NCBI RefSeq assembly: GCF_024362345.1
Contig: NZ_CP101505.1
Coordinates: 2,377,501-2,441,500, forward strand
DNA length: 64,000 nt
From: Polaribacter dokdonensis
GTDB taxonomy: Bacteria > Bacteroidota > Bacteroidia > Flavobacteriales > Flavobacteriaceae
Direction: 5' to 3'
Position numbers and translations under genes: made by a program
Notes under the pieces: model-generated
Told to the model about the DNA's origin: nothing
The model's database searches: none
What the model saw: only the letters and a program-made list of their open reading frames with translations
Shown here: piece by piece, positions 42,117 through 52,444 of the stretch
How positions within the stretch are numbered: position 1 is the stretch's first letter
Layout: the number at the start of each line of letters is the position of its first letter

Positions 42117-43589
42117 ATGTCAAATTATTTTAACACATTAACATTAAGACAAAAATTAGAGCAATTAGGTCAATGTCGTTTTATGGACGCTTCAGAATTT
42201 GAAGAAGGTGTAACTGCTTTAAAAGGAAAAAAGATTGTTATTGTGGGCTGTGGAGCACAAGGTTTAAATCAAGGTTTAAACATGAGAGAATCTGGTTTAG
42301 ATATCGCTTATACCTTAAGACAAGCAGCAATTGATCAGAAAAGAGAATCGTACACAAATGCCATTTCTAACAATTTTGAAGTTGGTACATATGAAGAGTT
42401 GTTGCCAACTGCAGATTTAGTAATTAACTTAACTCCAGATAAGCAACACACAAATGTTGTAAAAGCAGTAATGCCTTTAATGAAAAAAGGAGCAACTTTA
42501 TCTTATTCTCATGGTTTTAATGTTGTTGAAGAAGGCATGCAAATTCGTGAGGATTTAACAGTAATTATGGTCGCACCAAAATCTCCAGGTTCTGAAGTTA
42601 GAGAAGAATATAAAAGAGGCTTTGGAGTGCCAACATTAATTGCTGTGCATCCAGAGAATGATCCTGAACAAAAAGGTTGGGCTCAAGCAAAGGCGTATGC
42701 AGTTGCAACAGGTGGTCATAAAGCAGGAGTTTTAGAATCTTCTTTTGTGGCAGAAGTAAAGTCAGATTTAATGGGTGAGCAAACCATTTTATGTGGATTG
42801 TTACAGACAGGTGCAATTTTATCTTTTGATAAAATGGTAGAAGAAGGTATAGATGCAGGTTATGCAGCCAAGTTAATTCAATATGGTTGGGAAACTGTAA
42901 CTGAAGCTTTAAAACATGGTGGAATCACAAATATGATGGATCGTTTATCCAATCCAGCAAAAGTTGAAGCCTTTAGATTATCAGAAGAATTAAAAGACAT
43001 TATGCGTCCATTATTTCAAAAACATATGGATGATATTATGACTGGTCATTTCTCTAAAACAATGATGGAAGATTGGGCTAATGATGATGTAAACTTATTA
43101 AAATGGAGAGCAGCTACAGGTGAGACTGCCTTTGAAAAACAGCAAATTACAGATCAAGAAATTTCAGAACAAGAATATTTTGATCATGGAACTTTATTAG
43201 TTGCCTTTGTAAGATCAGGTGTAGAATTGGCTTTTGAAGCAATGACAGAATCAGGCATTATAGATGCATCAGCATATTATGAGTCTTTGCATGAAACTCC
43301 ATTAATTGCAAATACAATTGCAAGAATGAAGTTGGCAGAAATGAATCGTGTAATTTCTGATACTGCAGAGTATGGTTGTTACTTATTTGATCATGCATGT
43401 AAACCGTTATTAACAGATTTCATGAAAACTGTATCTACAAATGTTATTGGTAAATCTTTTAGTGATGAAAATGGAGTAGATAATCAAGAGCTAATTAAAA
43501 TCAATAAAATTATAAGAAATCATCCTGTAGAGATTGTTGGAGAGCAATTAAGAGCTTCTATGACAGCTATGAAGGTGATTAAATCATAA
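42117..43589 (+). CDS. ilvC: Ketol-acid reductoisomerase, long (class II) form
   Basis: Second step of valine/isoleucine synthesis: NADPH-dependent isomerisation and reduction of acetolactate. The 490-residue size marks class II, as in E. coli (491) rather than the 330-residue class I. The Rossmann motif [17 protein letters not shown] (about residues 45-61) is followed by [20 protein letters not shown] and [11 protein letters not shown] with metal-binding acids. It closes the ilvDBNC operon; a terminator follows. Confidence 0.96.
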   Translation: MSNYFNTLTLRQKLEQLGQCRFMDASEFEEGVTALKGKKIVIVGCGAQGLNQGLNMRESGLDIAYTLRQAAIDQKRESYTNAISNNFEVGTYEELLPTADLVINLTPDKQHTNVVKAVMPLMKKGATLSYSHGFNVVEEGMQIREDLTVIMVAPKSPGSEVREEYKRGFGVPTLIAVHPENDPEQKGWAQAKAYAVATGGHKAGVLESSFVAEVKSDLMGEQTILCGLLQTGAILSFDKMVEEGIDAGYAAKLIQYGWETVTEALKHGGITNMMDRLSNPAKVEAFRLSEELKDIMRPLFQKHMDDIMTGHFSKTMMEDWANDDVNLLKWRAATGETAFEKQQITDQEISEQEYFDHGTLLVAFVRSGVELAFEAMTESGIIDASAYYESLHETPLIANTIARMKLAEMNRVISDTAEYGCYLFDHACKPLLTDFMKTVSTNVIGKSFSDENGVDNQELIKINKIIRNHPVEIVGEQLRASMTAMKVIKS

Positions 43590-43611
43590 ATTTCAATTGT
43601 TTATTTTTTTT

Positions 43612-43643
43612 AAATCTGCTAATGAAAATTAGCAGATTTTTTT
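43612..43643 (+). terminator. Rho-independent terminator after ilvC
   Basis: AAATCTGCTAAT (43612-43623) pairs perfectly with ATTAGCAGATTT (43628-43639) around a GAAA tetraloop, followed by T residues. Ends the ilv operon. Confidence 0.9.
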
Positions 43644-43709
43644 GTTCTAATACAATTTTCTCCGAAATCATTTTCGTATTTATTTAGTAAGATTCAAAGC
43701 TAGGAGTCT

Positions 43710-43717
43710 TATTTTTG
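43710..43717 (+). promoter_or_regulatory. -7 promoter box for the gapN-like gene
   Basis: TATTTTTG matches TAnnTTTG, 56 bases upstream of the ATG at 43774. No TTG at ideal -33 spacing. Confidence 0.4.
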
Positions 43718-43773
43718 CTAACTTGAATACCAATATTTCTGGCTGCTGAAAACAGCTATAAAATAGGATAATT

Positions 43774-45366
43774 ATGACACAGAATTTTAAAAATATACCA
43801 GAAGAATTTAAAATTGATGCACTCCTACATCAAAAAACATATTTGGTAAATGGAGAGCTAAAAGAATGGAAAGGTGAATTTACTGATGTATATTCTACAA
43901 TTTCATCTACAGAAGAATATAAACCTACACTATTAGGTGCAATTCCTAACTTAACAGAGAATGAGGCTATAGAAGCTTTAAATTCAGCTTACAGAGCCTA
44001 TAATAAAGGGCAAGGTATGTGGCCTACAATGCGTGTTGCTGATAGAATTTCTTGCATGGAAGAATTTGCAGAGCAAATGAAAACTAAGCGTAAGGAAGTT
44101 GTAAAGCTTTTAATGTGGGAAATAGGAAAATCTCTCACAGATTCTGAAAAAGAGTTTGATAGAACAGTAGAATATGTTTATGATACTATAGAAGATTATA
44201 AGCAAATGGATAGAGATTCTGCTAAGTTCGAAAAACATAGTGGAGTTCATGCACATATTAGAAGAGGTCCATTAGGTGTTGTTTTGTGTTTGGGGCCTTA
44301 TAACTATCCCTTAAATGAAACCTTTGCATTGTTAATTCCAGCATTAATTATGGGGAATACAACTGTATTTAAACCAGCAAAACATGGGGTTCTATTGTTG
44401 TCACCAATAATGGAAGCATTTCAGAATAGCTTTCCAGAAGGAGTTGTAAATATTATTTATGGTAGAGGTCGTGTTTTAGCAACACCAATCATGAAAACTG
44501 GTAAGGTTGATATATTAGCCTTAATAGGTAATAGTAAGTCAGCAAATGCAATTCAAGAGAATCATCCTTATAAAAATAGATTGCGTTTAGTTTTAGGTTT
44601 AGAGGCTAAAAATCCTGGAATTGTTTTGCCAGATGCAGATTTAGATTTAGCTATTGATGAATGTTTAACAGGTTCAATTTCCTTTAATGGGCAAAGATGT
44701 ACTGCTCTTAAAATACTTTTTGTGCATGAACATATTGTAGATAAATTTAATAAGCGATTTGCAGAAAAAGTAGATGCCTTAAAATTTGGTAATCCTTGGG
44801 AAAAGGATGTAAAATTAACACCTTTGCCAGAACCAGGTAAGCCAGATTATATACAAGAATTAATAGATGATGCTAAAGAAAAAGGAGCAAAAATATTGAA
44901 TGAAAAAGGAGGAGAAAGAACAGAAAATTACATTTTTCCTTCAGTATTGTATCCTGTCTCAAAAGATATGAGAGTATATGAAGAGGAGCAATTTGGTCCA
45001 GTAATTCCTATTGTTTCTTTTAAGAATATTCAAGAACCACTAGATGCTATGGCTGATTCCAACTATGGTCAGCAAGTAAGTGTTTTTGGCAGTGATGTTA
45101 AAACTTTAGCACCTTTAATAGACACTTTAGTTAATTTGGTTTGTAGGGTAAATTTAAATAGTGCAGCACAGAGAGGTCCAGATGTATATCCATTTACAGG
45201 TAGAAAAGATTCTGCAGTTAGTACATTAAGTGTACATGATGCATTAAGATCATTTTCAATAAGAACTTTTGTAGCTTCTAAAGACACAGAGTATAATAAC
45301 AACATTTTACAAGAGTTACTAGATAAGAAAACATCCAATTTTATTAATACTGACTATATATTGTAG
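43774..45366 (+). CDS. gapN: NADP-dependent non-phosphorylating glyceraldehyde-3-phosphate dehydrogenase (GapN-like)
   Basis: A 530-residue aldehyde dehydrogenase superfamily member. It has the general-base glutamate in [11 protein letters not shown], the catalytic cysteine in [21 protein letters not shown] and the FKPAKHGV cofactor site, with RCT and arginine-rich motifs typical of GapN. GapN oxidises glyceraldehyde 3-phosphate directly to 3-phosphoglycerate making NADPH and no ATP. The precise substrate is inferred; other aldehydes are possible. Single gene with its own promoter box and a strong terminator. It supplies NADPH that the neighbouring biosynthetic genes need. Confidence 0.82.
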   Translation: MTQNFKNIPEEFKIDALLHQKTYLVNGELKEWKGEFTDVYSTISSTEEYKPTLLGAIPNLTENEAIEALNSAYRAYNKGQGMWPTMRVADRISCMEEFAEQMKTKRKEVVKLLMWEIGKSLTDSEKEFDRTVEYVYDTIEDYKQMDRDSAKFEKHSGVHAHIRRGPLGVVLCLGPYNYPLNETFALLIPALIMGNTTVFKPAKHGVLLLSPIMEAFQNSFPEGVVNIIYGRGRVLATPIMKTGKVDILALIGNSKSANAIQENHPYKNRLRLVLGLEAKNPGIVLPDADLDLAIDECLTGSISFNGQRCTALKILFVHEHIVDKFNKRFAEKVDALKFGNPWEKDVKLTPLPEPGKPDYIQELIDDAKEKGAKILNEKGGERTENYIFPSVLYPVSKDMRVYEEEQFGPVIPIVSFKNIQEPLDAMADSNYGQQVSVFGSDVKTLAPLIDTLVNLVCRVNLNSAAQRGPDVYPFTGRKDSAVSTLSVHDALRSFSIRTFVASKDTEYNNNILQELLDKKTSNFINTDYIL

Positions 45367-45369
45367 TAC

Positions 45370-45404
45370 AAAAAAATCCCAAATCAACGATTTGGGATTT
45401 TTTT
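45370..45404. terminator. Bidirectional rho-independent terminator
   Basis: AAAAAATCCCAAATC (45371-45385) pairs with GATTTGGGATTTTTT (45389-45403) around AAC. It serves the gapN-like gene on plus and the SPOR gene on minus. Confidence 0.9.
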
Positions 45405-45420
45405 ATTTTAGAGAATTCTT

Positions 45421-45789
45421 TTATTTACCTAAAGGGATAGCTATTAAACCAGAGAATTTTTCAGAAAAACTCATCATAGCTTTATCAGCTTCAAGTTTGG
45501 TTTTATAATTACCAACCAATACTTTCCAATAGGGTTGGTTATAGTCTAATTTAGTATAAACTCCAGGAAAAAGCACTTTAAATTTACTTTGCGTGCTTCT
45601 AGCTTTTGTTTCATTTCCATAATACAATTGTATGCGATATCCATACCCATATTTTTTATTAAAGGCTCTTTTTTTAGCTATTAATTTACGAACACTATTA
45701 CTTGTATTTGTGCTATTTTGAGCATTTATCCTAGTAATTCCTAATAGGCAAAAAGCAATAAAAAGTAATAAAATTGTACTATTTTTCAT
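45421..45789 (-). CDS. Secreted SPOR-domain protein
   Basis: A 122-residue exported protein. Signal peptide at residues 1-23 (MKNSTILLLFIAFCLLGITR..NA), then a SPOR domain (about 50-122) with GYRIQLYYGNETKARSTQ and VLVGNYKTKLEADKAM. SPOR domains bind glycan strands of peptidoglycan lacking stem peptides, placing proteins at septa. No catalytic domain is attached, so a binding role in the envelope is likely. It is divergent from the alternative complex III operon. Confidence 0.85.
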   Translation of the reverse strand: MKNSTILLLFIAFCLLGITRINAQNSTNTSNSVRKLIAKKRAFNKKYGYGYRIQLYYGNETKARSTQSKFKVLFPGVYTKLDYNQPYWKVLVGNYKTKLEADKAMMSFSEKFSGLIAIPLGK

Positions 45790-45803
45790 AAAAGAAATTT
45801 TTA

Positions 45804-45811
45804 CAAAAATA
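45804..45811 (-). promoter_or_regulatory. -7 promoter box for the SPOR gene
   Basis: The reverse strand reads TATTTTTG (TAnnTTTG), 15 bases upstream of the ATG at 45789. No TTG at ideal -33 spacing. Confidence 0.4.
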
Positions 45812-45911
45812 ACGACAAGTTTTAGATTATATTGAAAAAACTCTTTATTTAGAATTGTTATAAATTAATATTTACCATCCTTTTCCTTTTTTTAAATTTA
45901 GCAATATGTAG

Positions 45912-45919
45912 TACTTTTG
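45912..45919 (+). promoter_or_regulatory. -7 promoter box for the act-cox operon
   Basis: TACTTTTG matches TAnnTTTG, 61 bases upstream of the actA ATG at 45981, with a T-rich tract where -33 would be. It is the best promoter candidate for the whole respiratory operon. Confidence 0.5.
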
Positions 45920-45980
45920 TACAACTGTTCAAAAAGTGGTTTTTGGGCTATTTATACAGATATTAAAATAGTTTGTAAAT

Positions 45981-47285
45981 ATGAAAAGTGTAGCGTTACA
46001 CAGTAAAATAATCAAAGTACTTCTTAAGAGTTTTACAATCATTCTGCTTTTTTCAATTAGCTTATCTTCTTATTCTCAAGAAGTTGATGCTGCTCGTCAA
46101 GCAGAAGGTAGAAAGCTTTTTAAATCCCTTTGTGCTTCTTGTCATAAATTAGATAGAAAGCTTGTTGGGCCTGCTTTAGGTGGTGTTGAAGAACGTAGAG
46201 AAAATGAATGGTTATTGGCTTGGATTAAAAATAATGCAGAGCTAAGAGCCTCAGGTGATAGACAAGCTATTGCTATTTATGAGGAATACAATGGGTCTCC
46301 AATGACCGCTTTTCCTCAATTAAGTGATGATCAAATAAACAATATTCTATATTACACAACAGTAGGTGATCCTGTAAAAGCAGATGTTGCTGGTACAGCT
46401 GTTGTAGATGCAACTGCTGGTGGTTCTGGTAGTGCACCTGAATGGATTATTTACTTATTAGCTGGTGCAATAATTGTTGCTTTCTTAATGATTGCAAGTT
46501 TGTTGAAGCAGGTAAATGAGTTAAAAGGTAATAAGTCAGAGAATAAGTCAAATCTTAAAAGAGATTTACAAGAGCTTTGGGAAGGTATTAAAGGTAATAC
46601 ATTTTTGCATGTTTTAACTACAATTTTTGTATTGTTAATGGGTGCTTACATTGTGTTTGGCACATTGTTTAAAGTTGGAGTTAATGAAGGTTATATGCCT
46701 CTACAACCAATTGCTTTTTCTCATAAAATTCACTCAGGAGAAAATAAAATTGAATGTCAATATTGTCATTCTTCTGCAAAACATAGTAAGCATTCAGGAA
46801 TTCCTTCTGTAAATGTTTGTATGAATTGTCATAAAAACATTGCTGAAGTGGCTGAAGGTACAGTTGTTGAATGGGATGGAATGACGTATGGTAAAGCTGA
46901 GCTTGATAAAGAAATTGCAAAAGTTTACGATGCTGCTGGTTGGGATCCTGATGAGTTAGAGTATACAGGTAATACAAAACCTATTAAGTGGATTAGAATT
47001 CATAACCTACCAGATTTTGCGTACTTTAATCATTCACAACACGTAACAGTAGGTGGTATCGAATGTCAAAAATGTCATGGTCCAGTTGAGACTTATGATG
47101 AAATGCGTCAATTTTCACCTTTAACAATGGGTTGGTGTATTAATTGTCATAGAGAAACTAATGTAGATTTAAAAGGTTCAGAATACTATGATAATATCCA
47201 CAAAGAATTAGCAAAGAAGTATAATGTAGATAAAGTTACTATTGCTCAGTTAGGTGGATTGGAATGTGGTAAGTGCCACTATTAA
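45981..47285 (+). CDS. actA: Alternative complex III subunit A, multiheme cytochrome c with N-terminal monoheme domain
   Basis: A 434-residue electron-transfer subunit. After a signal sequence (to about residue 33) comes one cytochrome c domain (CASCH, residues 51-55), two membrane helices (about 154-175 and 207-229), then a pentaheme part with CxxCH motifs at CQYCH (259), CMNCH (280), CQKCH, CINCH and, at the very C-terminus, CGKCH: six hemes in all. Electrons from menaquinol reach these hemes on the periplasmic side. First gene of an operon encoding the quinol:cytochrome c/oxidase module. The fused monoheme domain may pass electrons on. Confidence 0.92.
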   Translation: MKSVALHSKIIKVLLKSFTIILLFSISLSSYSQEVDAARQAEGRKLFKSLCASCHKLDRKLVGPALGGVEERRENEWLLAWIKNNAELRASGDRQAIAIYEEYNGSPMTAFPQLSDDQINNILYYTTVGDPVKADVAGTAVVDATAGGSGSAPEWIIYLLAGAIIVAFLMIASLLKQVNELKGNKSENKSNLKRDLQELWEGIKGNTFLHVLTTIFVLLMGAYIVFGTLFKVGVNEGYMPLQPIAFSHKIHSGENKIECQYCHSSAKHSKHSGIPSVNVCMNCHKNIAEVAEGTVVEWDGMTYGKAELDKEIAKVYDAAGWDPDELEYTGNTKPIKWIRIHNLPDFAYFNHSQHVTVGGIECQKCHGPVETYDEMRQFSPLTMGWCINCHRETNVDLKGSEYYDNIHKELAKKYNVDKVTIAQLGGLECGKCHY

Positions 47286-47357
47286 TTAAAAAAGAAGAAT
47301 AGTTTTTGTTGCTAGAAATTTCTTTCAACAAAATCTAAAACTAATAACTAAAAGTAA

Positions 47358-50300
47358 ATGGCTTCAAACAAAAAATACTGGAAAAGTGTTGAGGAACTAA
47401 AAGGTAGTTCTATTGTTGAAACGTTAAGTAAAAATGAGTTTGTAGATGAGATTGCTACAGATCAGTTTTTAGGTGATAAAGAAACATTAGAAAATAGTTC
47501 TACTTCACGTAGAGATTTTTTAAAGTACGTTGGTTTTACAACAGCTGCAGCTTCTTTAGCAGCTTGTGAAGGTCCTGTTAGAAAGTCTATTCCTTATGTA
47601 GTTAAACCAAATGATATTATTGCAGGAGTTGCAGATTGGTATGCAACTTCTATGGCAGATGGTTATGACTTTGCAAATGTTTTAGTAAAAACAAGAGAGG
47701 GTCGTCCAATTCAAATCATGCCAAATAAAGATGCGAATGGTACAACCACTGCAAGAGTGCAGGCTGCAATTTTATCTTTATATGATGAGAAATTAAGATT
47801 AAAAGAACCAACGAAAGCTGGTGAAGAAATTTCTTGGTCAGATGCAGATAAAGAAATTGGTTTAAAATTATTAAGCTTACAAAATCAAAATAAACCAGTT
47901 GTATTATTAACTGGTACTATGGCTAGTCCATCAACTGATAAAATTATTTCAGAATTTACAACAGCATATCCTAACATTAAACATGTAGTTTATGATGCAG
48001 TGTCAGAAGCAGGTGCAACTGAAGCAATGTTAGCTATGTATGGTAAAAGAGCTTTACCAAACTATCATTTAGAAAAGGCAAAAACAATAGTTTCTATTGG
48101 AGCTGACTTTTTGAGTGATTTTCATGGTGGTTTTGAAAAAGGATATGTAAATGGTAGAAAACCAGAATCTGGTCAAATGTCTTACCATGTACAGTTTGAA
48201 AGTAATATGTCTTTAACTGGTGCTAATGCTGATAAGAGAGTTGTTTTAAAGCCTTCAGATCAAGTATTTGCATTATTAAATCTTTATAACGAGGTAACTG
48301 GTAATAGAGTTTCTTCTAAAGCAACTCCTGTAGATGCTGAGATAAAGAAAATGGCATTAGAATTAAGAATGAATGGTTCTAGGTCTGTTGTAATGACTGG
48401 CTTAAATGATAAAAATGCACAATTAATTGCATTCGCTATAAACGAAGCATTAAGTAGTGAGATTTTTGACACAAACAATACCCTAAATATTCGTCAAGGA
48501 AATGATGCAGAGGTAGCCCAGCTAATTTCTGACATGAAGTCAGGCAAAGTAGCAGGTTTATTAACGCACAATGTAGATCCTATATACTCGTTAGCGAATT
48601 CAACTGATTTTATAGAAGGATTTTCTAAATTAGAATTATCAGTGGCATTATCTACAGAAAATAGTGCAACAGTAGATGCTTCTAATTATGCATTACCAAC
48701 ACCTCATTTCTTAGAATCTTGGGGAGATACACAATTTGATAGTGTGACTTATGGTTTAATGCAACCTACTATTCAACCTTTATTTAATACACGTCAGTTG
48801 CAAGATACATTGTTAATGTGGTCTGGTAACTCAACAAAATATTATGATTATTTAAAAACTTTTGCTGCTGATTCTGTTTTGAATGGAAGTTCTTGGAATA
48901 CAGCTTTACACAATGGTTTCTTTAATAGAGCCTCAGTTGTAGAAGAAGTAGAATTTGTAAGTACAGTATCTTTAGCTAGTGCAGCTTCAGCTTTGTCTTC
49001 TTCTGCAAATAAAGCAAGTGGTTTTGAATTAAATTTATATACTAAAACTGGTTTGGGTGATGGTAAACAAGCCAATAATCCTTGGTTACAAGAATTCCCT
49101 GATCCAATTACAAGAGCTTCTTGGGATAACTATTTAACCATGTCTATTGCTGATGCAAAAGAGTTAGGTTTTTCAAATCCAGTTAAAGACAATGGAGCAA
49201 TTAATGGTGACTATGCTAAAATTTCCGTAAACGGAAAAGAAGCTGTAGTTCCTGTTATGATTCAACCAGGTCAAGCTAAAGGTTCTTTAGGTTTAGCTTT
49301 AGGTTTTGGTAAAACATTTGGTTTAAAAGAAGAAATGCAAGTTGGTGTTAACGCATATCCTTTTTATGCAAACAGCAACAATATCCAATATGGGGTTACA
49401 ATAGAAAAAGTAGGTGGTTATCACGAGTTTGCTTGTACGCAAGTTCAGAAAACTATTGCAGGTCGTCATGACATTTTAAAAGTAGCTTCCTTAAAAGAGT
49501 ATAAAAACGTAGATCCTAAAGATCATCATCATGGATGGAATAAGCCAGCTTATGTGTCTTATGATCATCAAGAGGTTGAAGCAAACACCATAGATTTATG
49601 GGATGAGCACAACAGAGATTTAGGACATCATTTTAACTTATCTATTGATTTAACTTCTTGTACAGGTTGTGGGGCATGTGTTGTAGCGTGTCATGCAGAA
49701 AACAATGTGCCAGTTGTAGGAAAAAGAGAGGTAAGAGTGGGTAGAGATATGCATTGGTTGCGTATTGATAGATATTATTCTTCAACAGTAGAAACTAGAG
49801 AAGATGCTAAAGAATTAGGGTTAAGTAGAGGGGAAATGTATGAAGCTTTAGAAACTGAAGCTGAAAATCCTGAAGTTACTTTTCAACCAATGATGTGTCA
49901 GCATTGTAACCATGCTCCTTGTGAAACTGTTTGTCCTGTTGCTGCAACAACTCATGGTCGTCAAGGACAAAATCAAATGACTTACAATAGATGTGTTGGT
50001 ACTAGATATTGTGCAAATAACTGTCCATATAGAGTTCGTAGATTCAACTGGTTTGAATATGCAAACAATAATCAGTTTGACTTTAACATGAACAACGAAT
50101 ATGGTAAGATGGTATTAAACCCAGATGTTGTAGTACGTGGTAGAGGAGTTATGGAGAAATGTTCTATGTGTATTCAAATGACACAAGCAACAATTCTTAA
50201 AGCGAAAAAAGAAGGTAGAGCAGTAAATACAGATGAGTTTGAAACAGCATGTTCATCTGCTTGTACAACTGGTTCATTAGTTTTTGGTGATGTAAATAAT

Positions 50301-50420
50301 AAAGAAGACAAAGTAGCTGCTTTAGCAAAAGACAAAAGAGCTTACAATGTTTTAGATTACTTACAAACAAAACCGAATGTAATCTATCAAGTGAAAATAA
50401 AAAATACAAACGAAGCGTAA
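47358..50420 (+). CDS. actB: Alternative complex III subunit B, iron-sulfur protein with cofactor-free molybdopterin-like domain
   Basis: A 1020-residue fusion. A Tat-like motif SRRDFLKYVGFTTAAA sits around residue 50 with a cysteine (LAAC) that may anchor it. The middle (to about 700) is a molybdopterin oxidoreductase-like fold, which in this complex carries no molybdenum cofactor. The C-terminal part has four ferredoxin-type cysteine groups: CTGCGACVVACHAENNVP, CQHCNHAPCETVCP, CVGTRYCANNCPYR and CSMCIQM/CSSAC, for 3-4 Fe-S clusters. It wires quinol oxidation to ActA. Large, complete, in operon position. Confidence 0.94.
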   Translation: MASNKKYWKSVEELKGSSIVETLSKNEFVDEIATDQFLGDKETLENSSTSRRDFLKYVGFTTAAASLAACEGPVRKSIPYVVKPNDIIAGVADWYATSMADGYDFANVLVKTREGRPIQIMPNKDANGTTTARVQAAILSLYDEKLRLKEPTKAGEEISWSDADKEIGLKLLSLQNQNKPVVLLTGTMASPSTDKIISEFTTAYPNIKHVVYDAVSEAGATEAMLAMYGKRALPNYHLEKAKTIVSIGADFLSDFHGGFEKGYVNGRKPESGQMSYHVQFESNMSLTGANADKRVVLKPSDQVFALLNLYNEVTGNRVSSKATPVDAEIKKMALELRMNGSRSVVMTGLNDKNAQLIAFAINEALSSEIFDTNNTLNIRQGNDAEVAQLISDMKSGKVAGLLTHNVDPIYSLANSTDFIEGFSKLELSVALSTENSATVDASNYALPTPHFLESWGDTQFDSVTYGLMQPTIQPLFNTRQLQDTLLMWSGNSTKYYDYLKTFAADSVLNGSSWNTALHNGFFNRASVVEEVEFVSTVSLASAASALSSSANKASGFELNLYTKTGLGDGKQANNPWLQEFPDPITRASWDNYLTMSIADAKELGFSNPVKDNGAINGDYAKISVNGKEAVVPVMIQPGQAKGSLGLALGFGKTFGLKEEMQVGVNAYPFYANSNNIQYGVTIEKVGGYHEFACTQVQKTIAGRHDILKVASLKEYKNVDPKDHHHGWNKPAYVSYDHQEVEANTIDLWDEHNRDLGHHFNLSIDLTSCTGCGACVVACHAENNVPVVGKREVRVGRDMHWLRIDRYYSSTVETREDAKELGLSRGEMYEALETEAENPEVTFQPMMCQHCNHAPCETVCPVAATTHGRQGQNQMTYNRCVGTRYCANNCPYRVRRFNWFEYANNNQFDFNMNNEYGKMVLNPDVVVRGRGVMEKCSMCIQMTQATILKAKKEGRAVNTDEFETACSSACTTGSLVFGDVNNKEDKVAALAKDKRAYNVLDYLQTKPNVIYQVKIKNTNEA

Positions 50421-50440
50421 TTAAATTTAAGATATAGAAT

Positions 50441-51904
50441 ATGTCTCATTACGAAGCACCTATTAGGGAACCTTTAGTATTAGGTGATAAAAGTTATCAC
50501 GATATTACCGAAGACATTGCTAAACCTATAGAAGGTAAAGCAAATAAGAATTGGTATATAGCATTTTATATTTCTTTAGCAGCAATGCTTTGGGGATTTG
50601 GATGTATTTTCTATACAGTAGGAACTGGTATTGGAGTTTGGGGATTAAGCAAGAACATTGGTTGGGCTTGGGATATCACAAACTTTGTATGGTGGGTAGG
50701 TATTGGTCACGCAGGAACGTTAATTTCTGCAGTACTATTATTATTCCGTCAAAAATGGAGAATGGCCATAAACCGTTCTGCAGAAGCAATGACAATTTTT
50801 GCCGTTTTTCAAGCAGGATTGTTTCCAATTATTCACATGGGTAGACCATGGAATGCATACTGGGTTTTACCATTACCAAACCAATTTGGTTCATTATGGG
50901 TAAACTTTAACTCACCATTATTGTGGGATGTATTTGCAATTTCTACGTACTTATCTGTATCATTAGTTTTCTGGTGGACAGGTTTATTACCAGATTTTGC
51001 AATGATTAGAGATAGAGCTGTTAAACCTTTCCAAAAGAAAATTTATGCATTATTAAGTTTTGGTTGGTCTGGTAGAGCTAAAGATTGGCAACGTTTTGAA
51101 GAAGTATCTTTAGTATTAGCTGGTTTAGCTACTCCTTTGGTATTATCTGTACATACAATTGTATCTATGGACTTTGCTACATCTATTAATCCAGGTTGGC
51201 ACTCAACCATATTTCCACCTTATTTCGTTGCAGGAGCCATCTTTTCAGGATTTGCAATGGTACAAACCTTACTAGGTATAATGAGAAAGGTTACAAATAT
51301 GGAGGAGTATATTACACGTTTACACGTGGAGTATATGAACATTGTAATTATCTTAACAGGTGGTATAGTTGCTGTAGCATATGCAACTGAGTTTTTCATA
51401 GCATGGTATACAGGTTCTCCTTATGAGAATTATACATATCTATCTGTGGGAGCAGCAACAGGGCCTTATGCTTGGGCATTTTACTCATTATTATTCTTTA
51501 ACATTTTAACTCCTCAGTTATTATGGTTTAAGAAAATTAGAAGAAGCTTTATATGGTCTTTCATTATTTCAATATTTATAAATATTGGTATGTGGTTTGA
51601 GCGTTTTGATATTATTGCAATTGTATTAAGTAAGGGGCATTTACCTTCAACTTGGTGGAGATTCGAACCAACTTTTGTTGATGTAGGTATCTTTATTGGA
51701 ACTATTGGATTTTTCTTTGTGTTATTCCTATTATATGCTAGAACTTTCCCAGTAATTGCACAAGCTGAAGTAAAAACAATATTAAAATCTTCTGGAGAGT
51801 TTTACAAGAAGAGAAGAGCACAAGGTATTCCTACTAAACCAACTGTTGTAATAGTTGATAAAGAAATTAAGGAAGTTAACCCTGATAAAAACAAAGAAGA
51901 ATAA
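50441..51904 (+). CDS. actC: Alternative complex III subunit C, NrfD-like quinol-binding membrane subunit
   Basis: A 487-residue protein with about ten membrane helices of the NrfD/PsrC family, starting YEAPIREPLVLGDKSYHDIT. It has VWWVGIGHAGTLISAVLLLFRQ and MDFATSINPGWHSTIFPPYFVAGAI, regions that form the quinone site in relatives. It is thought to oxidise menaquinol and may couple this to proton transfer. It lies 20 bases after actB and 2 before actD. Confidence 0.95.
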   Translation: MSHYEAPIREPLVLGDKSYHDITEDIAKPIEGKANKNWYIAFYISLAAMLWGFGCIFYTVGTGIGVWGLSKNIGWAWDITNFVWWVGIGHAGTLISAVLLLFRQKWRMAINRSAEAMTIFAVFQAGLFPIIHMGRPWNAYWVLPLPNQFGSLWVNFNSPLLWDVFAISTYLSVSLVFWWTGLLPDFAMIRDRAVKPFQKKIYALLSFGWSGRAKDWQRFEEVSLVLAGLATPLVLSVHTIVSMDFATSINPGWHSTIFPPYFVAGAIFSGFAMVQTLLGIMRKVTNMEEYITRLHVEYMNIVIILTGGIVAVAYATEFFIAWYTGSPYENYTYLSVGAATGPYAWAFYSLLFFNILTPQLLWFKKIRRSFIWSFIISIFINIGMWFERFDIIAIVLSKGHLPSTWWRFEPTFVDVGIFIGTIGFFFVLFLLYARTFPVIAQAEVKTILKSSGEFYKKRRAQGIPTKPTVVIVDKEIKEVNPDKNKEE

Positions 51905-51906
51905 TT

Positions 51907-52434
51907 ATGGAATCATCAAAAGTTATTCACGCATTTTACAATGATGATGAAGTGTTGTTAGACGCTGTAAAAGCAGTTAAGTCAGAACACCATCATATAG
52001 AAGAAGTATTTTGTCCATTTCCAGTTCATGGTTTAGACAAAGCAATGGGATTAGCTCCAACAAAGTTGGCAATTACTGCTTTCTTTTATGGAATTACAGG
52101 TTTGGCATTCGCAATTTGGATGACAAATTATATGATGATAGAAGATTGGCCACAAGATATTGGTGGTAAACCAAGTTTCTCTTGGGTAGAGAATATGCCT
52201 GCCTTTGTTCCAATCATGTTTGAATTAACAGTATTTTTTGCTGCTCACTTAATGGTTATTACTTTTTATATGAGAAGTAGAATTTGGCCATTCAAGAAGG
52301 CTGAAAATCCAGATCCTAGAACTACAGATGATCATTTTTTAATGGAGATTCCAGTTCACAATAATGTAGATGAATTAACTGCTTTATTAACAAAAACTGG
52401 AGCTGTAGAAATTAATATAGTAGATAAGCACTAA
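51907..52434 (+). CDS. actD: Alternative complex III subunit D (DUF3341)
   Basis: A 175-residue DUF3341 protein. An N-terminal cytoplasmic-side domain (SSKVIHAFYNDDEVLLDAVKAV; then VFCPFPVHGLDKAMG) leads to two membrane helices (about 56-80 and 100-120) and a tail with DDHFLMEIP. In ACIII it is a structural subunit without a cofactor. Two bases separate it from actC. Confidence 0.94.
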   Translation: MESSKVIHAFYNDDEVLLDAVKAVKSEHHHIEEVFCPFPVHGLDKAMGLAPTKLAITAFFYGITGLAFAIWMTNYMMIEDWPQDIGGKPSFSWVENMPAFVPIMFELTVFFAAHLMVITFYMRSRIWPFKKAENPDPRTTDDHFLMEIPVHNNVDELTALLTKTGAVEINIVDKH

Positions 52435-52444
52435 TAAAGATATA

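Noticed and set aside
47358..50420. ActB as a molybdenum enzyme (molybdopterin oxidoreductase)
   Set aside because: The gene order actABCDEF and the Fe-S motifs place it in alternative complex III, where this domain has no molybdenum cofactor.
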